From assembly GCA_016711485.1 (NCBI GenBank), contig JADJSX010000008.1, forward strand, positions 1-64,000: DNA of 64,000 nt, written 5' to 3'. The translations under genes and the position numbers were made by a program. The stretch comes from Leptospiraceae bacterium (GTDB lineage: Bacteria; Spirochaetota; Leptospiria; Leptospirales; Leptospiraceae). The notes below the pieces were generated by a model that was given only the letters and a program-made list of their open reading frames with translations, made no database searches and was not told the DNA's origin. Shown one piece after another: positions 37,046-46,257 of this stretch. Numbering within the stretch: the stretch's first letter is position 1; each line of letters opens with the position of its first letter.

Positions 37046-40000
37046 AATAATAGAATCCGCGCTAAGAAACAGGCTTTGGGTTTTCCTTTCTGCTTTCCTT
37101 CTATTTTTCTTCGGAATGCTTTCCATTTTTAGAGTATCACTCGATGCGTTACCCGATATATCAAACGTAATTGTAGAAGTAAATACTAAATCAGGCTCTC
37201 TCGACCCGGAACAAGTAGAAAAAACAATTACTTTTTTTGTGGAAACCGAACTTGCAGGTATCCCCGGTGTGAATGATATACGCTCTCTTTCTAAGTTTGG
37301 GCTGTCTAATGTAGTTTTAACGTTTGAAGACGGGACAGATATCTATAGGGCTAGACAAATTGTTTTAGAAAGATTACAGAATTTGAAAGATAAATTACCA
37401 AATGAGGTTACTCCTGAATTAACCCCAATTACTACGGGGCTTGGAGAAATATTTATGTATTCCGTAGAAGCAAAACCCGGAAGTCTTTTAGAAAAAAAAT
37501 CAGAAATAGAAAGGCTTCTTTATTTGCGAACAGTGCAAGATTTAATTATTCGAACACAAATTAGAACCCATGTAAAAAATATTGCTGAGGTAGATACAAT
37601 CGGGGGTTACCTGAGAGAGATTCATATCGATTTAATTCCTGGAAAGTTAAGAATACATGGGATCAGTATAAATGAAATAGTAAAAGCGACGGAATCTATT
37701 GGAGAAAATTATGGCGGGGGCTATATAGAAAAAAATGATGAGATGATTGTCGTTCGTACTCTTGGAAGTTCTATTGTACTGGAGAGGTTAAAAGATTTGC
37801 CCGTTCGCCAAAGCGGTACAGGTGCAATTATAAGAGTCAAAGACATTGCAATCGTTCGCGAACATGGAATGCAAAGAGTTGGATCTGCTACTCATAACGG
37901 AAAAGAAATTGTATTTGGTACTGCTATGATGCTTATGGGGGCTAATAGCCGTCAAACCGTGCAGGAATTAAAATCTTTTATGGATTCAATTCAAATCCCA
38001 GATGATGTGGTTATCAACGTATTAAACGAAAGAAGTTTTTTAGTAAACTCAACGATTACCACTATATCTAGAAATTTAGCAGAAGGAGCTTTACTTGTAA
38101 TTTTAGTTTTATTCTTAGTGCTTGGAAATTTTAGAGCCTCGATTTATGTAGCACTAGTAATTCCACTCTCCATGCTATTTGCCGCTATTGGGATGTATGT
38201 ATTTAATATCTCAGCCAACCTGATGAGTCTTGGTGCTATCGACTTCGGATTATTAGTCGATGCAGCCATTGTTATGATTGAAAATACACTTGCGAAAAAA
38301 GAAGAATTAGGCGAGAAGAAAATAGAGAATCCAATTGAATTTGTATTGCAATCATCGCGTGAAATACTAAAGCCTGTTACTTACGGGATATTCATTGTTA
38401 TGTTCGTTTATATTCCCATATTAACATTAGATGGAATCGAAGGCAAAATGTTTCGCCCAATGGCGCAAGCAGTGTTACTTGCTTTAGGCGGTAGTTATCT
38501 TGTGACTCTTCTTTTAATTCCCGTTTGTTCTTTAAGCCTCTTAAAGATTCCGAATAAAGAAAAAAAACACAATGCAACAGTAGAGAGAATCAATAAATTT
38601 TATGTTCCTATTTTACTATTTGGATTTAGAAACCGTGCGATTGCTTTGGGAATAAGCATTCTTATTTTTTTTGTAGCCTTAGTATGTTTTATTAGAATGG
38701 GTGCGGATTTTATTCCTCAATTAAAAGAGGGGGATATAATGATTACTCTCGTCCGTGAGAGTAATATCAGTTTGGCGAAATCAACTGAATTGCAAGAGCG
38801 AGTAGAAACAATTCTAAAAGAATTTCCCGAAATCGAATACGTGTTTTCCAGAACAGGAACAACAGAAGTCGCAAATGACCCAATGGGAATTTATATGTCA
38901 GATACGTTTGTAATTCTAAAGAAGAAAAATATTTTAGAATTGATTAAAGCGAAAAATTGGAATCCATTTATTACAAAAATTAAAGAAAGACTTGAAGCTG
39001 AATTTCCAAACGATGAAATTACGGTCGGTCAGCCGGTCGAAACTAGATTTAATGAATTGCTAGAAGGAAGTAGAGCCGATATTACTCTACGAATATATGG
39101 AAATGATTTGGATGAATTGATTGTCTTACAAGAAGAAGCAGAGAAAATTTTAAAGACTGTTCCGGGTGCAGACGAAATTGAATTAGACCCAATCTCCGCG
39201 CTTAGAAAGAGTAAAGTTCTAGATGTAAAACCAGACTACGATAAAATTATCCGCTATGGAATTTCCTTAGAAAATTTTAATTCCACATTTGCCGCGTCTA
39301 TGAGTGGGATAATGGTTGGAAACCTCTATGAAAGGGATTTAAAATTCCCTGTAGTAATTCGTTTATCGGAAGAATTCAGAAATTCAGAATCAGCCATTAA
39401 GAGTATTCCTATTGGTACTCAGGACTTGGGTTCCATACCGTTAGGCGACGTAGCTACCTTGCAGGAGTCCGAGAAAGTAATGACTATTGCAAGAAATAAC
39501 GGAAGACGTTATGCGGCAATCTCCATTAACCTCGGCGATAGGGATATTGACAGTTTCGTAACCGAGGCGAAAGAAAAAATTTCTAAATCACTTACTATTC
39601 CAGTAGGCTATTCTGTTTTTTGGGGTGGACAATTCAAAAACTTGGAGAGAGCAAGGCTTAAATTGCTTGTTGTAGTTCCATTCACACTTTTAATCATATT
39701 TTTACTACTTCTAAAAAGTTTTAATAGTTTAAAGCAAGCACTTCTTGTTTATTTAAGTATTCCTTTCGCTGTTACTGGTGGAATTTTTGCTTTATTAATT
39801 AGAGATATGAATTTTAGTATTTCTGCCGCCATCGGCTTCATCGCGTTATCCGGTATTGCAATTTTGAATGGTGTAGTAAAAGTGAATAATATAAATCAAT
39901 TACGAGAGTCAGGTTTATCGGTTGACGATGCAGTGAGACTTGCCGCAGTATCTAGACTTAGACCAGTTCTTATGACAGCACTTGTTGCTTCCTTTGGATT

Positions 40001-40166
40001 TATTCCTATGGCGATTGGAGAAGGTCTTGGTTCAGAAGTGCAAAAACCGCTTGCAACTGTTGTAATCGGTGGATTGATTTCTTCTACGATACTTACACTT
40101 TTTTTATTGCCAGTATTCTATGATTGGATAGAGTCAGAAAAAGAAGTTGAGGCTAATAAGGATTAA
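37035..40166 (+). CDS. czcA: CzcA-like heavy-metal efflux RND transporter
   Basis: The 1043-residue protein has the RND layout: N-terminal span (LWVFLSAFLLFFFGMLSIF), two large periplasmic loops and twelve spans. The motif DFGLLVDAAIVMIEN at residues 403-417 is the heavy-metal-efflux signature with the proton-relay Asp residues D403 and D409 and E416. Length fits the family. It would use proton influx to pump divalent metal ions (Zn, Cd, Co or monovalent Cu/Ag; not resolved) with the outer-membrane protein encoded just upstream. It is intact, with no frame breaks, unlike many array genes. Confidence 0.92.
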   Translation: MLNKIIESALRNRLWVFLSAFLLFFFGMLSIFRVSLDALPDISNVIVEVNTKSGSLDPEQVEKTITFFVETELAGIPGVNDIRSLSKFGLSNVVLTFEDGTDIYRARQIVLERLQNLKDKLPNEVTPELTPITTGLGEIFMYSVEAKPGSLLEKKSEIERLLYLRTVQDLIIRTQIRTHVKNIAEVDTIGGYLREIHIDLIPGKLRIHGISINEIVKATESIGENYGGGYIEKNDEMIVVRTLGSSIVLERLKDLPVRQSGTGAIIRVKDIAIVREHGMQRVGSATHNGKEIVFGTAMMLMGANSRQTVQELKSFMDSIQIPDDVVINVLNERSFLVNSTITTISRNLAEGALLVILVLFLVLGNFRASIYVALVIPLSMLFAAIGMYVFNISANLMSLGAIDFGLLVDAAIVMIENTLAKKEELGEKKIENPIEFVLQSSREILKPVTYGIFIVMFVYIPILTLDGIEGKMFRPMAQAVLLALGGSYLVTLLLIPVCSLSLLKIPNKEKKHNATVERINKFYVPILLFGFRNRAIALGISILIFFVALVCFIRMGADFIPQLKEGDIMITLVRESNISLAKSTELQERVETILKEFPEIEYVFSRTGTTEVANDPMGIYMSDTFVILKKKNILELIKAKNWNPFITKIKERLEAEFPNDEITVGQPVETRFNELLEGSRADITLRIYGNDLDELIVLQEEAEKILKTVPGADEIELDPISALRKSKVLDVKPDYDKIIRYGISLENFNSTFAASMSGIMVGNLYERDLKFPVVIRLSEEFRNSESAIKSIPIGTQDLGSIPLGDVATLQESEKVMTIARNNGRRYAAISINLGDRDIDSFVTEAKEKISKSLTIPVGYSVFWGGQFKNLERARLKLLVVVPFTLLIIFLLLLKSFNSLKQALLVYLSIPFAVTGGIFALLIRDMNFSISAAIGFIALSGIAILNGVVKVNNINQLRESGLSVDDAVRLAAVSRLRPVLMTALVASFGFIPMAIGEGLGSEVQKPLATVVIGGLISSTILTLFLLPVFYDWIESEKEVEANKD

Positions 40167-40181
40167 AGGAGAAAAAAAATT

Positions 40182-40253
40182 ATGACAAATGAGAAAAAGC
40201 CAAATTTGCGGGCTAGATATAGACCCGAAAGTAAAAAAAATTGCGCAACATAA
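40182..40253 (+). CDS. Very short frame after czcA, possible gene remnant
   Basis: AAAGGAGAAAAAAAATT, a strong ribosome binding site, precedes an ATG followed by 23 codons (MTNEKKPNLRARYRPESKK..) and a stop at 40,251. The quality of the start signal suggests a real gene start whose remainder was lost, perhaps the expected third component of the pump. It could also be a true small protein. Confidence 0.3.
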   Translation: MTNEKKPNLRARYRPESKKNCAT

Positions 40254-40315
40254 GCTGGATAAATATTGATTTGGTATATTGCTTTTGCTTTATAATGGTA
40301 CAACGATGGAAGGTT

Positions 40316-41062
40316 ATGATAACAATCTCTAGAGTTGGAGTATCATTTATTCGCCTGAAGCCTAGAATAACCGGAATTTTTTTTAAATTCTTTTTATTCG
40401 TTCTATTATTAATCCAATGCAATAGAGAAATAAAAACTTACATCCAATCGAAAAATAATCTTCCCAAAGTATATATCGAGCCAGTTGTAGTGGATATTGA
40501 TATTCGTTTTTTAAGTTCAATTAGTTCGGAAGAACCGACCACCGATTTATTGAAAGAAACGATTCGGCGCGTTTCTCATAGCCATGCCCTTTGGTTTGAA
40601 AATCGATTAAGGGAAAAATTATTAAAGGAAGGTATTATCATCGAGGAGAAAGAAAAAGCCAATCTTTTTCTTTCTTCCCGGATAGTCGATATGGGTGAAA
40701 TTCGCCCAAAAATGTTTATCGGAGGCTTGTCTATCGGACTGATGATCGGCCTTTTGGTCGTGAAACTGACGGGAAAGAGGGAGTTCGGCATTGCCATTTT
40801 AGCAAAACAAGTCGTTGAAGAATCGATTAAAATTTATTTACTAAAATCTTACTTTACGGTAACCACAATTGACATAACCTTCCGCATACCCGGAGGTAAC
40901 CAAGTCAAATCGAAAGAATTTACTGCGTTTTCCAATAACGATTATTTGGAAACGCTTCCAGAGTTATCAAGAAAGTTAAAAGAAAATAAAGTTAGGGCAA
41001 GTCTGGATAAAAATGCAACCGAAATAACCGTGTTTCTAAAAGAGTTGACATCGGATGACTAA
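40316..41062 (+). CDS. Hypothetical membrane-anchored or lipoprotein-like protein
   Basis: The frame is open from 40,241, but GGAAGG just before 40,316 supports the ATG there (MITISRVGVSFIRLKP). A hydrophobic segment ending in a cysteine (FFKFFLFVLLLIQC) follows, fitting a lipidated or single-span protein. Later there is a glycine-rich hydrophobic stretch (IGGLSIGLMIGLLVVKL) and a charged C terminus. It resembles envelope lipoproteins with a central membrane-like segment. No family is recognised. It lies between the RND pump and a cyclase gene. Confidence 0.5.
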   Translation: MITISRVGVSFIRLKPRITGIFFKFFLFVLLLIQCNREIKTYIQSKNNLPKVYIEPVVVDIDIRFLSSISSEEPTTDLLKETIRRVSHSHALWFENRLREKLLKEGIIIEEKEKANLFLSSRIVDMGEIRPKMFIGGLSIGLMIGLLVVKLTGKREFGIAILAKQVVEESIKIYLLKSYFTVTTIDITFRIPGGNQVKSKEFTAFSNNDYLETLPELSRKLKENKVRASLDKNATEITVFLKELTSDD

Positions 41063-41160
41063 ACAAATTTTATTTATCGAAGTCGGAACTGACAGGCTTA
41101 TTTATTTTAAATAAATTTGTTCTAGCAGGGGCAAATACAAATTTACCTTAAGGAAATAAA

Positions 41161-42417
41161 ATGAAGAAATTAATTGAATTTCATGTCTTCCAATTTAAAC
41201 ATTGCCTAAAGCTGTCAAAAATTTTTACTCTTATAACTCTGACGACTTGTATTTTCATAGTGCATACTTTAGCTCTTAGAGGCAATAATGAACTTTGGAT
41301 AGCTATAACTATGAGATTTTATCACATTCCAATTTTATATACGGCAATTTTTTTAGGATTTATTATGAGTATTGGTGTAAGTACGATATTAGCATCAGTT
41401 CATTTATTTGTGATGCTAATCCAAGAGAATCATGTCCACACTGTTATGCTCGAACATTTAGTGGAAACGCCTTTTTTGGTTATACTGGGAGTAGCCGTTG
41501 GATTCTTACGAGATTTTATTTTGTTTGAGATTAATAAAAAGAATGAGATTGTAGACCTATTTGGCAAATATATTTCTCCACAACTGGTAAACGATTTAAT
41601 TAATAAAAAAATTAAAACAGAAGGTGAAGAGAAAGAAGTTACGATTCTATTTTGCGATATTAAAGATTTTACAAAATTAGCGGAAAGATTAAAACCGACT
41701 GATTTAATCTTTCTATTGAATACATTTTTTTCTGAAATGGTCGACATCATTTTACAAAACAAAGGTTTTTTGGATAAATTCATCGGGGACGCAATCATGG
41801 TTGTCTTTGGAATACCCGAATCAAAATCGCATGATAAGCAAACCGCAGTCCATGTCGCAATTCAAATGTTAAAAAAATTACGGCAACTGAATGAAAAAAA
41901 AAGTTTCGGAGATGAGAAACTTGAAATTACTATTGGTATTCATTCGGGAAGAGTAGTCGCAGGCAATGTCGGTTCGTCGGAAAGAAGAGAATACACAATA
42001 GTCGGGGATAATGTAAACCTTGCATCTAGAGTTCAAAATCTAAACAAATTTTATCATTCAAATTTTCTAATTTCGGACAGTGTTTATCAAGGTATTATTG
42101 AACAGCAAGATTTTAAAGTGAGGGAAATAGATTCTGTCAGAGTCAAAGGAAAGCAAATACCCTGTGTGCTTTTTGAAGTTTACTCACATTTATCTCAAGA
42201 CGAAATAAATAAAAAAGAACTAAATCTACTCAATTTTATGAACGGACTTTTGTTCTACAAAAGCGGAGACTTTCACCAAGCCAAAATTTTATTCGAGCAA
42301 GCGCTCAAACAAAATCCGGAAGATATTTTATGTACGCTGTACTTAGAAAGAATTAAAGACCTGCTAGAAAATAAAATTGAAGGCTGGGATGGAATTTATG
42401 ATTTTAAAAATAAATAG
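41161..42417 (+). CDS. Membrane-bound class III adenylate cyclase
   Basis: The 418-residue protein has three or four membrane spans in the first 120 residues, then a class III cyclase domain from about residue 158: VTILFCDIKDFTKLAE (metal-binding Asp pair with GDAIMVVF), DKFIGD (Lys for adenine), IGIHSGRVVAGNVG, and EYTIVGDNVNLASR with the transition-state Asn and Arg. A C-terminal TPR-like segment (LFYKSGDFHQAKILFEQAL) follows. It should make cAMP from ATP. AAGGAAATAAA precedes the ATG. Its presence within a metal-efflux locus is unusual. Confidence 0.88.
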   Translation: MKKLIEFHVFQFKHCLKLSKIFTLITLTTCIFIVHTLALRGNNELWIAITMRFYHIPILYTAIFLGFIMSIGVSTILASVHLFVMLIQENHVHTVMLEHLVETPFLVILGVAVGFLRDFILFEINKKNEIVDLFGKYISPQLVNDLINKKIKTEGEEKEVTILFCDIKDFTKLAERLKPTDLIFLLNTFFSEMVDIILQNKGFLDKFIGDAIMVVFGIPESKSHDKQTAVHVAIQMLKKLRQLNEKKSFGDEKLEITIGIHSGRVVAGNVGSSERREYTIVGDNVNLASRVQNLNKFYHSNFLISDSVYQGIIEQQDFKVREIDSVRVKGKQIPCVLFEVYSHLSQDEINKKELNLLNFMNGLLFYKSGDFHQAKILFEQALKQNPEDILCTLYLERIKDLLENKIEGWDGIYDFKNK

Positions 42418-42420
42418 GAA

Positions 42421-44435
42421 ATGAACATGATCGAACACAAACATACCTACGACAAAGACGGTAAACAAATTTGTTGTACGCAAACAGAAAAAATTTATAC
42501 AAATGCCGGCGCAAAAGATTTATTAAAAGAAAATAAAGCAACCGGTACTGAGCAAAGCCGTTCAATCTCGATAGATAGTACTTTTAAATTATTTATACCT
42601 TCTACTATTTCATTAGTTATATTGCTCTTAGCCATTCTGTTTGATAATTATTATCCGCAGGAGTGGTTCACGGGGTGGATTCGAATTCTTTGGTATACGG
42701 CTAGTTATGCACCGGTTGGCTTTCCTGTTATTAAAGAAGCTTTTGAGAGCTTTGCAAAGAAAGAAATATTTTCAGAATTTCTTTTGATGAGCATTGCTAC
42801 GCTAGGGGCATTTTCTATTGGCGAGTACCCAGAAGGCGTTGCGGTAATGCTGTTTTATGCGGTCGGTGAATTATTTCAAACAATGGCGGTCAAAAGAGCC
42901 AAGGCAAACATAAAAACATTGCTCGACCAAAGACCCGATGAAGTAACTATTCTACAAGACAACCGAGCAAAAACTATAAAAGCGGAAAATGCAAGCATTG
43001 GCGATATTATCCAACTTAAGGTAGGCGAAAAATTAGGATTGGACGGTGAACTTATTTCTGAAAATGCTTTTTTTAATACGGCAGCTCTTACGGGGGAAAG
43101 TAAACCGGATAGAAAATCAAAAGGACAAACGGTTTTGGCAGGAATGATAAATTTACATTCTGTTTCTCTTATAAAAGTTACTGCTGCTTATACGGACAGT
43201 AAACTTTCTAAAATTTTAGAATTGGTACAAAATGCCACTACACAAAAAGCCCCAACCGAGCTTTTCATTAGAAAGTTTGCAAAAATCTATACGCCTATAG
43301 TTGTATTTTTGCTTTTGCAATTACTGTATTACCTTACTTTTTTGTAGATAATTATTTGTTTACAAAATGGCTTTATAGAGCCTTGATTTTTTTGGTTATT
43401 TCTTGCCCCTGCGCTTTGGTGATTTCAATTCCATTGGGTTATTTTGGAGGAATTGGTGCGGCTAGTAAAAATGGTATCTTATTTAAAGGTAGTAACTTCT
43501 TAGATGCCATTGCTGAAATTCAAAATGTTGTAATGGATAAAACGGGGACGATGACAGAAGGCGTCTTCAAAGTACAAGAAATTGTATTTAAACCTGAATT
43601 TAATAAAGAAGAAATTTTAGAAATGGTAAATGCTCTGGAAAGTCAAAGCACACACCCTATCGCAACGGCAATAAAGCAATTTGTCGGAGAGATAAACCCG
43701 AATATTAAATTGGAAAGTGTAGAAGAAATATCGGGACACGGGCTAAAAGCAATTCTTCAGAATAAAGAACTTTTAGTAGGCAATTTTAAATTGATGGATA
43801 AATTTTCCATTACATATGATATTGATCCAACAAGCATCGTTTATACTTTAATTGCCGTAGCTTATAATAAAAAATTTGTCGGTTACCTCACTATAGCCGA
43901 TAGCATTAAACCAGATGCAAAAGAGACTGTAGACAAACTAAAAGCATTGCATGTAAAAATAACAATGTTAAGTGGCGACAAACATAATGTTGTAAAATTT
44001 GTTTCAGATAAATTAGGAATTACCGATGCCTTTGGAGATTTATTGCCGGAAGATAAAGTAAATAAGGTAAAAGAGATCAAAGAACGAAATGAAAGCGTCG
44101 CCTTTGTCGGTGACGGCGTAAATGACGCTCCCGTAATTGCTTTAAGTAGTGTGGGTATTGCAATGGGCGGTTTAGGTAGTGATGCCACTATCGAAACCGC
44201 AGATATAGTTATACAAGATGATATGCCGAGTAAAATTCCAATGGCAATCAATATAGGCAAGCAAACAAAAAAAATAGTTTGGCAAAATATAATTCTTGCA
44301 TTCTCTGTAAAAGCAATTGTTTTGCTTCTCGGTGCAGGGGGATTAGCCTCTATGTGGGAAGCGGTCTTTGCAGATGTAGGCGTTGCATTACTTGCTATTT
44401 TAAATGCAGTAAGAATACAACGGGCAGAATTTTAA
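42421..44435 (+). pseudogene. P1B-type Zn/Cd/Pb-transporting ATPase, one frameshift
   Basis: Two frames (to 43,347 and from 43,356) join into one protein of about 671 residues if a T is added to the T run near 43,308. Hallmarks are present: TGES (actuator), CPC in the sixth span (ISCPCALVIS), DKTGT phosphorylation site, HP in the nucleotide domain (THPIATAI), and GDGVNDAPV. CPC plus the sequence around it fits Zn/Cd/Pb pumps (ZntA/CadA). There is no N-terminal HMA domain; a His/Cys stretch (EHKHTY..CCTQTE) stands instead. The single homopolymer break suggests a sequencing error. Confidence 0.85.
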
Positions 44436-44479
44436 TAAAAATAAATGTTAGATATTATAGATATAGAGATTAATTTATA

Positions 44480-44898
44480 ATGAATTTTCTAATGCCCGAA
44501 AAAATGAAGAAACAGTATTTTGTAGAACTTGAACAATATCGAACACTGCTCCGAAGTGGAGACTTGAAAAGTGCATGGCGCTACCTTGAACGTGCGCATA
44601 TTATTGGGCAGTATCATCCAATTTCACATTTTGGAATTCATTTTCGCATGTTAGTTTTTGCTATACGGATTGGAGATATGAATGAATTTTTGGGTCAAAT
44701 TCAAGATTACTAGTTGGATGGATTGGCTCTCTCTTTAATCGCATACCTGTTGGAAATACAGGAGGGGCTAATGTCCATATACTCGCACCGATGGAAATTC
44801 CTGAAGATTTAAAACCATTGTTAATCAATGCAGATACAGCAAGCAAAGGGGATTATCTGGATTTAAAACTAAGAGTTAGAAAGAGAAAACGAGAATGA
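44480..44898 (+). pseudogene. DUF3703 protein, one frameshift
   Basis: The frame to 44,713 (77 residues: YRTLLRSGDLKSAWRYLERAHIIGQ..HFRMLVFAIR) continues after a shift near 44,705 into VGWIGSLFNRIPVGNTGG and ends at 44,898, giving about 139 residues. The pattern (AHILGQ-like, then PVGNTGG and MEIPEDL) is that of DUF3703, found next to metal-efflux genes in many bacteria. The biochemical role is unknown. The following gene starts within its stop (ATGA). Confidence 0.72.
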
Positions 44899-45374
44899 GA
44901 GTAAATATTTCATCGAAATTTCAATGCGAGTTTTCAGGGGTAGTTAAAAATGTAATGCTGCCTTCTTTGTTGTCTTACATTGCTAAGCCACTTGTATTTT
45001 TTAAGCCAATTCGCCCGAATGTCTTTCCACAGCAATGGGAGGAACAAGATTATCTAGTTCGTATGTATCTATTTTATTTCATTCCATTCGGAGAACAGAC
45101 AATTAGAATCGAGTTATTAAAAAGTAAGGAGGAAGACGAATTTATATTACGCGATAATGGATTTGGTACTCTTATAAAAAAATGGGATCACTGGATTTTC
45201 ATTAAGAAAATAGATGAAAAAGAACAGACAATTTATACTGATAGAGTTGATATTGAAGCAGGTATTCTTACTCCGTTTATCTGGGTATACGCTTTTACTT
45301 TTTATCATTGGAGACAATATAGATGGCGAAAGCTGATAAGAAAAAATTTTAAAGATTTGGAAGCAAAAAGGTAA
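44895..45374 (+). CDS. Hypothetical protein, SRPBCC-like
   Basis: The 159-residue protein begins MRVNISSKFQCEFSGVVKNVMLPSLLSYIAKPLVFFKP and ends with a basic tail (FYHWRQYRWRKLIRKNF). The pattern of strands and one long C-terminal helix resembles SRPBCC (START-like) proteins sometimes encoded beside DUF3703. It is translationally coupled to that gene. No function can be assigned. Confidence 0.55.
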   Translation: MRVNISSKFQCEFSGVVKNVMLPSLLSYIAKPLVFFKPIRPNVFPQQWEEQDYLVRMYLFYFIPFGEQTIRIELLKSKEEDEFILRDNGFGTLIKKWDHWIFIKKIDEKEQTIYTDRVDIEAGILTPFIWVYAFTFYHWRQYRWRKLIRKNFKDLEAKR

Positions 45375-45473
45375 ATAATCTTTTCATATTCCTCCTTGCG
45401 CACGGATGTCTAAATACCTTATCATATAAATTTTGCATCAATTTCCTCTTTCAGTTGACTTTAAAATTAAAAT

Positions 45474-45658
45474 GCCGCCTAACGTTGGATTTGCGGAAAT
45501 TGCTACAGAATAGAATTGACAAGCAACTTCGCAAACCCAACATATAAAAAGAATCGTATTGGGTAATGGAGTAAGTATTACACCTGACCTCGTGTCAGGG
45601 CTGGTTATAGATTGAGGCGTTGGTTAAGGCTTCTTAGGAGTATGCGCACCTAAACACC
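45474..45658 (+). repeat. Conserved cassette trailer (fused core box, two hairpins)
   Basis: GCCTAAC (45,477-45,483) directly followed by GTTGGATTTGCGG pairing with CGCAAACCCAAC (45,530-45,541); second hairpin CCTGACCTCGTGTCAGG at 45,583-45,599, then GCTGGTTATA. It is the third copy of the trailer found at 3051 and 29,786. Confidence 0.7.
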
Positions 45659-45955
45659 GCATAACTTCGCGTGATCTGCTTCAAAGCCTCACAATGTTCG
45701 GATGCTGTGAGGCTTCTCGCTCCGAACCGGCTTAGTTGTATTAGCCAAACTTTGTAGTATATTTGTTGAACTCACGCAAGTCCAGTGCCTTCACTACTGT
45801 CACGAAACTTGCAGAAAAGAGCAAGTTTGCGTGCCATCCGTTCAGTCACAGGACTTGCTAGTAATAGTTCGGCTTGGAGACATGACTTTGAAACTCAAAA
45901 GGTGCTACCGCACTTTCGAGTTTCAAAGTCACGTCGGATACTCTTAACGTTATAT
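45659..45955 (+). other. attC-like site 22 (297 bp)
   Basis: Left box GCATAAC, right box GTTATAT. The first hairpin is AAGCCTCAC/GTGAGGCTT and the left arm reads TTCGCGTGATCTGC, as in site 1. The distal hairpin is GACTTTGAAACTC/GAGTTTCAAAGTC. Confidence 0.87.
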
Positions 45956-46257
45956 GCAATGCCACTGGCTTAGTCGTTTTAGGATAATTTTTTAGAAAAG
46001 AGTTTAAAAGAGGATTGGCTTTTTTGGATTCACTTAATAAGTCTTGATGGTTATTGATTTTTAGAGATAAAATAATTGAAAAAAAATGGAAAATAGTTTT
46101 AAACTTTTTAAATCAATCTCAGATTACACGTTTTCGTTCATTGAGAATACTAAGGTAAAAAGAGTTTGACTTTATTTATCCGACCGAGCTTGAGTAAATC
46201 AGCGTTATGACTGAATTCTGATTGCTTTTTTCAACTATATAATAATCCTTTCTTTCT
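45956..46257 (+). repeat. Left part of an interrupted family B-like cassette
   Basis: The start (GCAATGCCACTGGCTTAG) resembles the family B cassettes. GTTTGACTTTATTTATCC at 46,164-46,181 corresponds to ATTTGACTTTATTTACCC inside them. The reverse complement of the end at 51,190 matches the start over about 20 bases. No gene is seen in this stretch. Confidence 0.6.
46160..46177 (+). repeat. 18-bp direct repeat, left copy
   Basis: AAGAGTTTGACTTTATTT here is repeated exactly at 51,067-51,084. The two copies bracket the signalling genes and both correspond to one position of the uninterrupted family B cassette. Confidence 0.65.

Larger units (their letters stand above)
35003..45659 (+). mobile_element. 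Giant 10.66-kb cassette carrying a heavy-metal efflux locus
   Basis: The cassette starts GTTATGCGGCATTTTAGGTG and the reverse complement of its end at 45,665 reads GTTATGCGGTGTTTAGGTG, so the two ends belong to one unit although no attC lies between them. Leader (35,009) and trailer (45,474) match those of two ordinary cassettes. Inside are a truncated restriction-enzyme gene at the left and a metal block from about 35,363 to 45,374. Insertion of the block into an older cassette is the simplest explanation. Confidence 0.72.

Noticed and set aside
44279..44473. 64-codon frame rich in Cys and Arg
   Set aside because: It is an out-of-frame shadow of the P1B ATPase C terminus.
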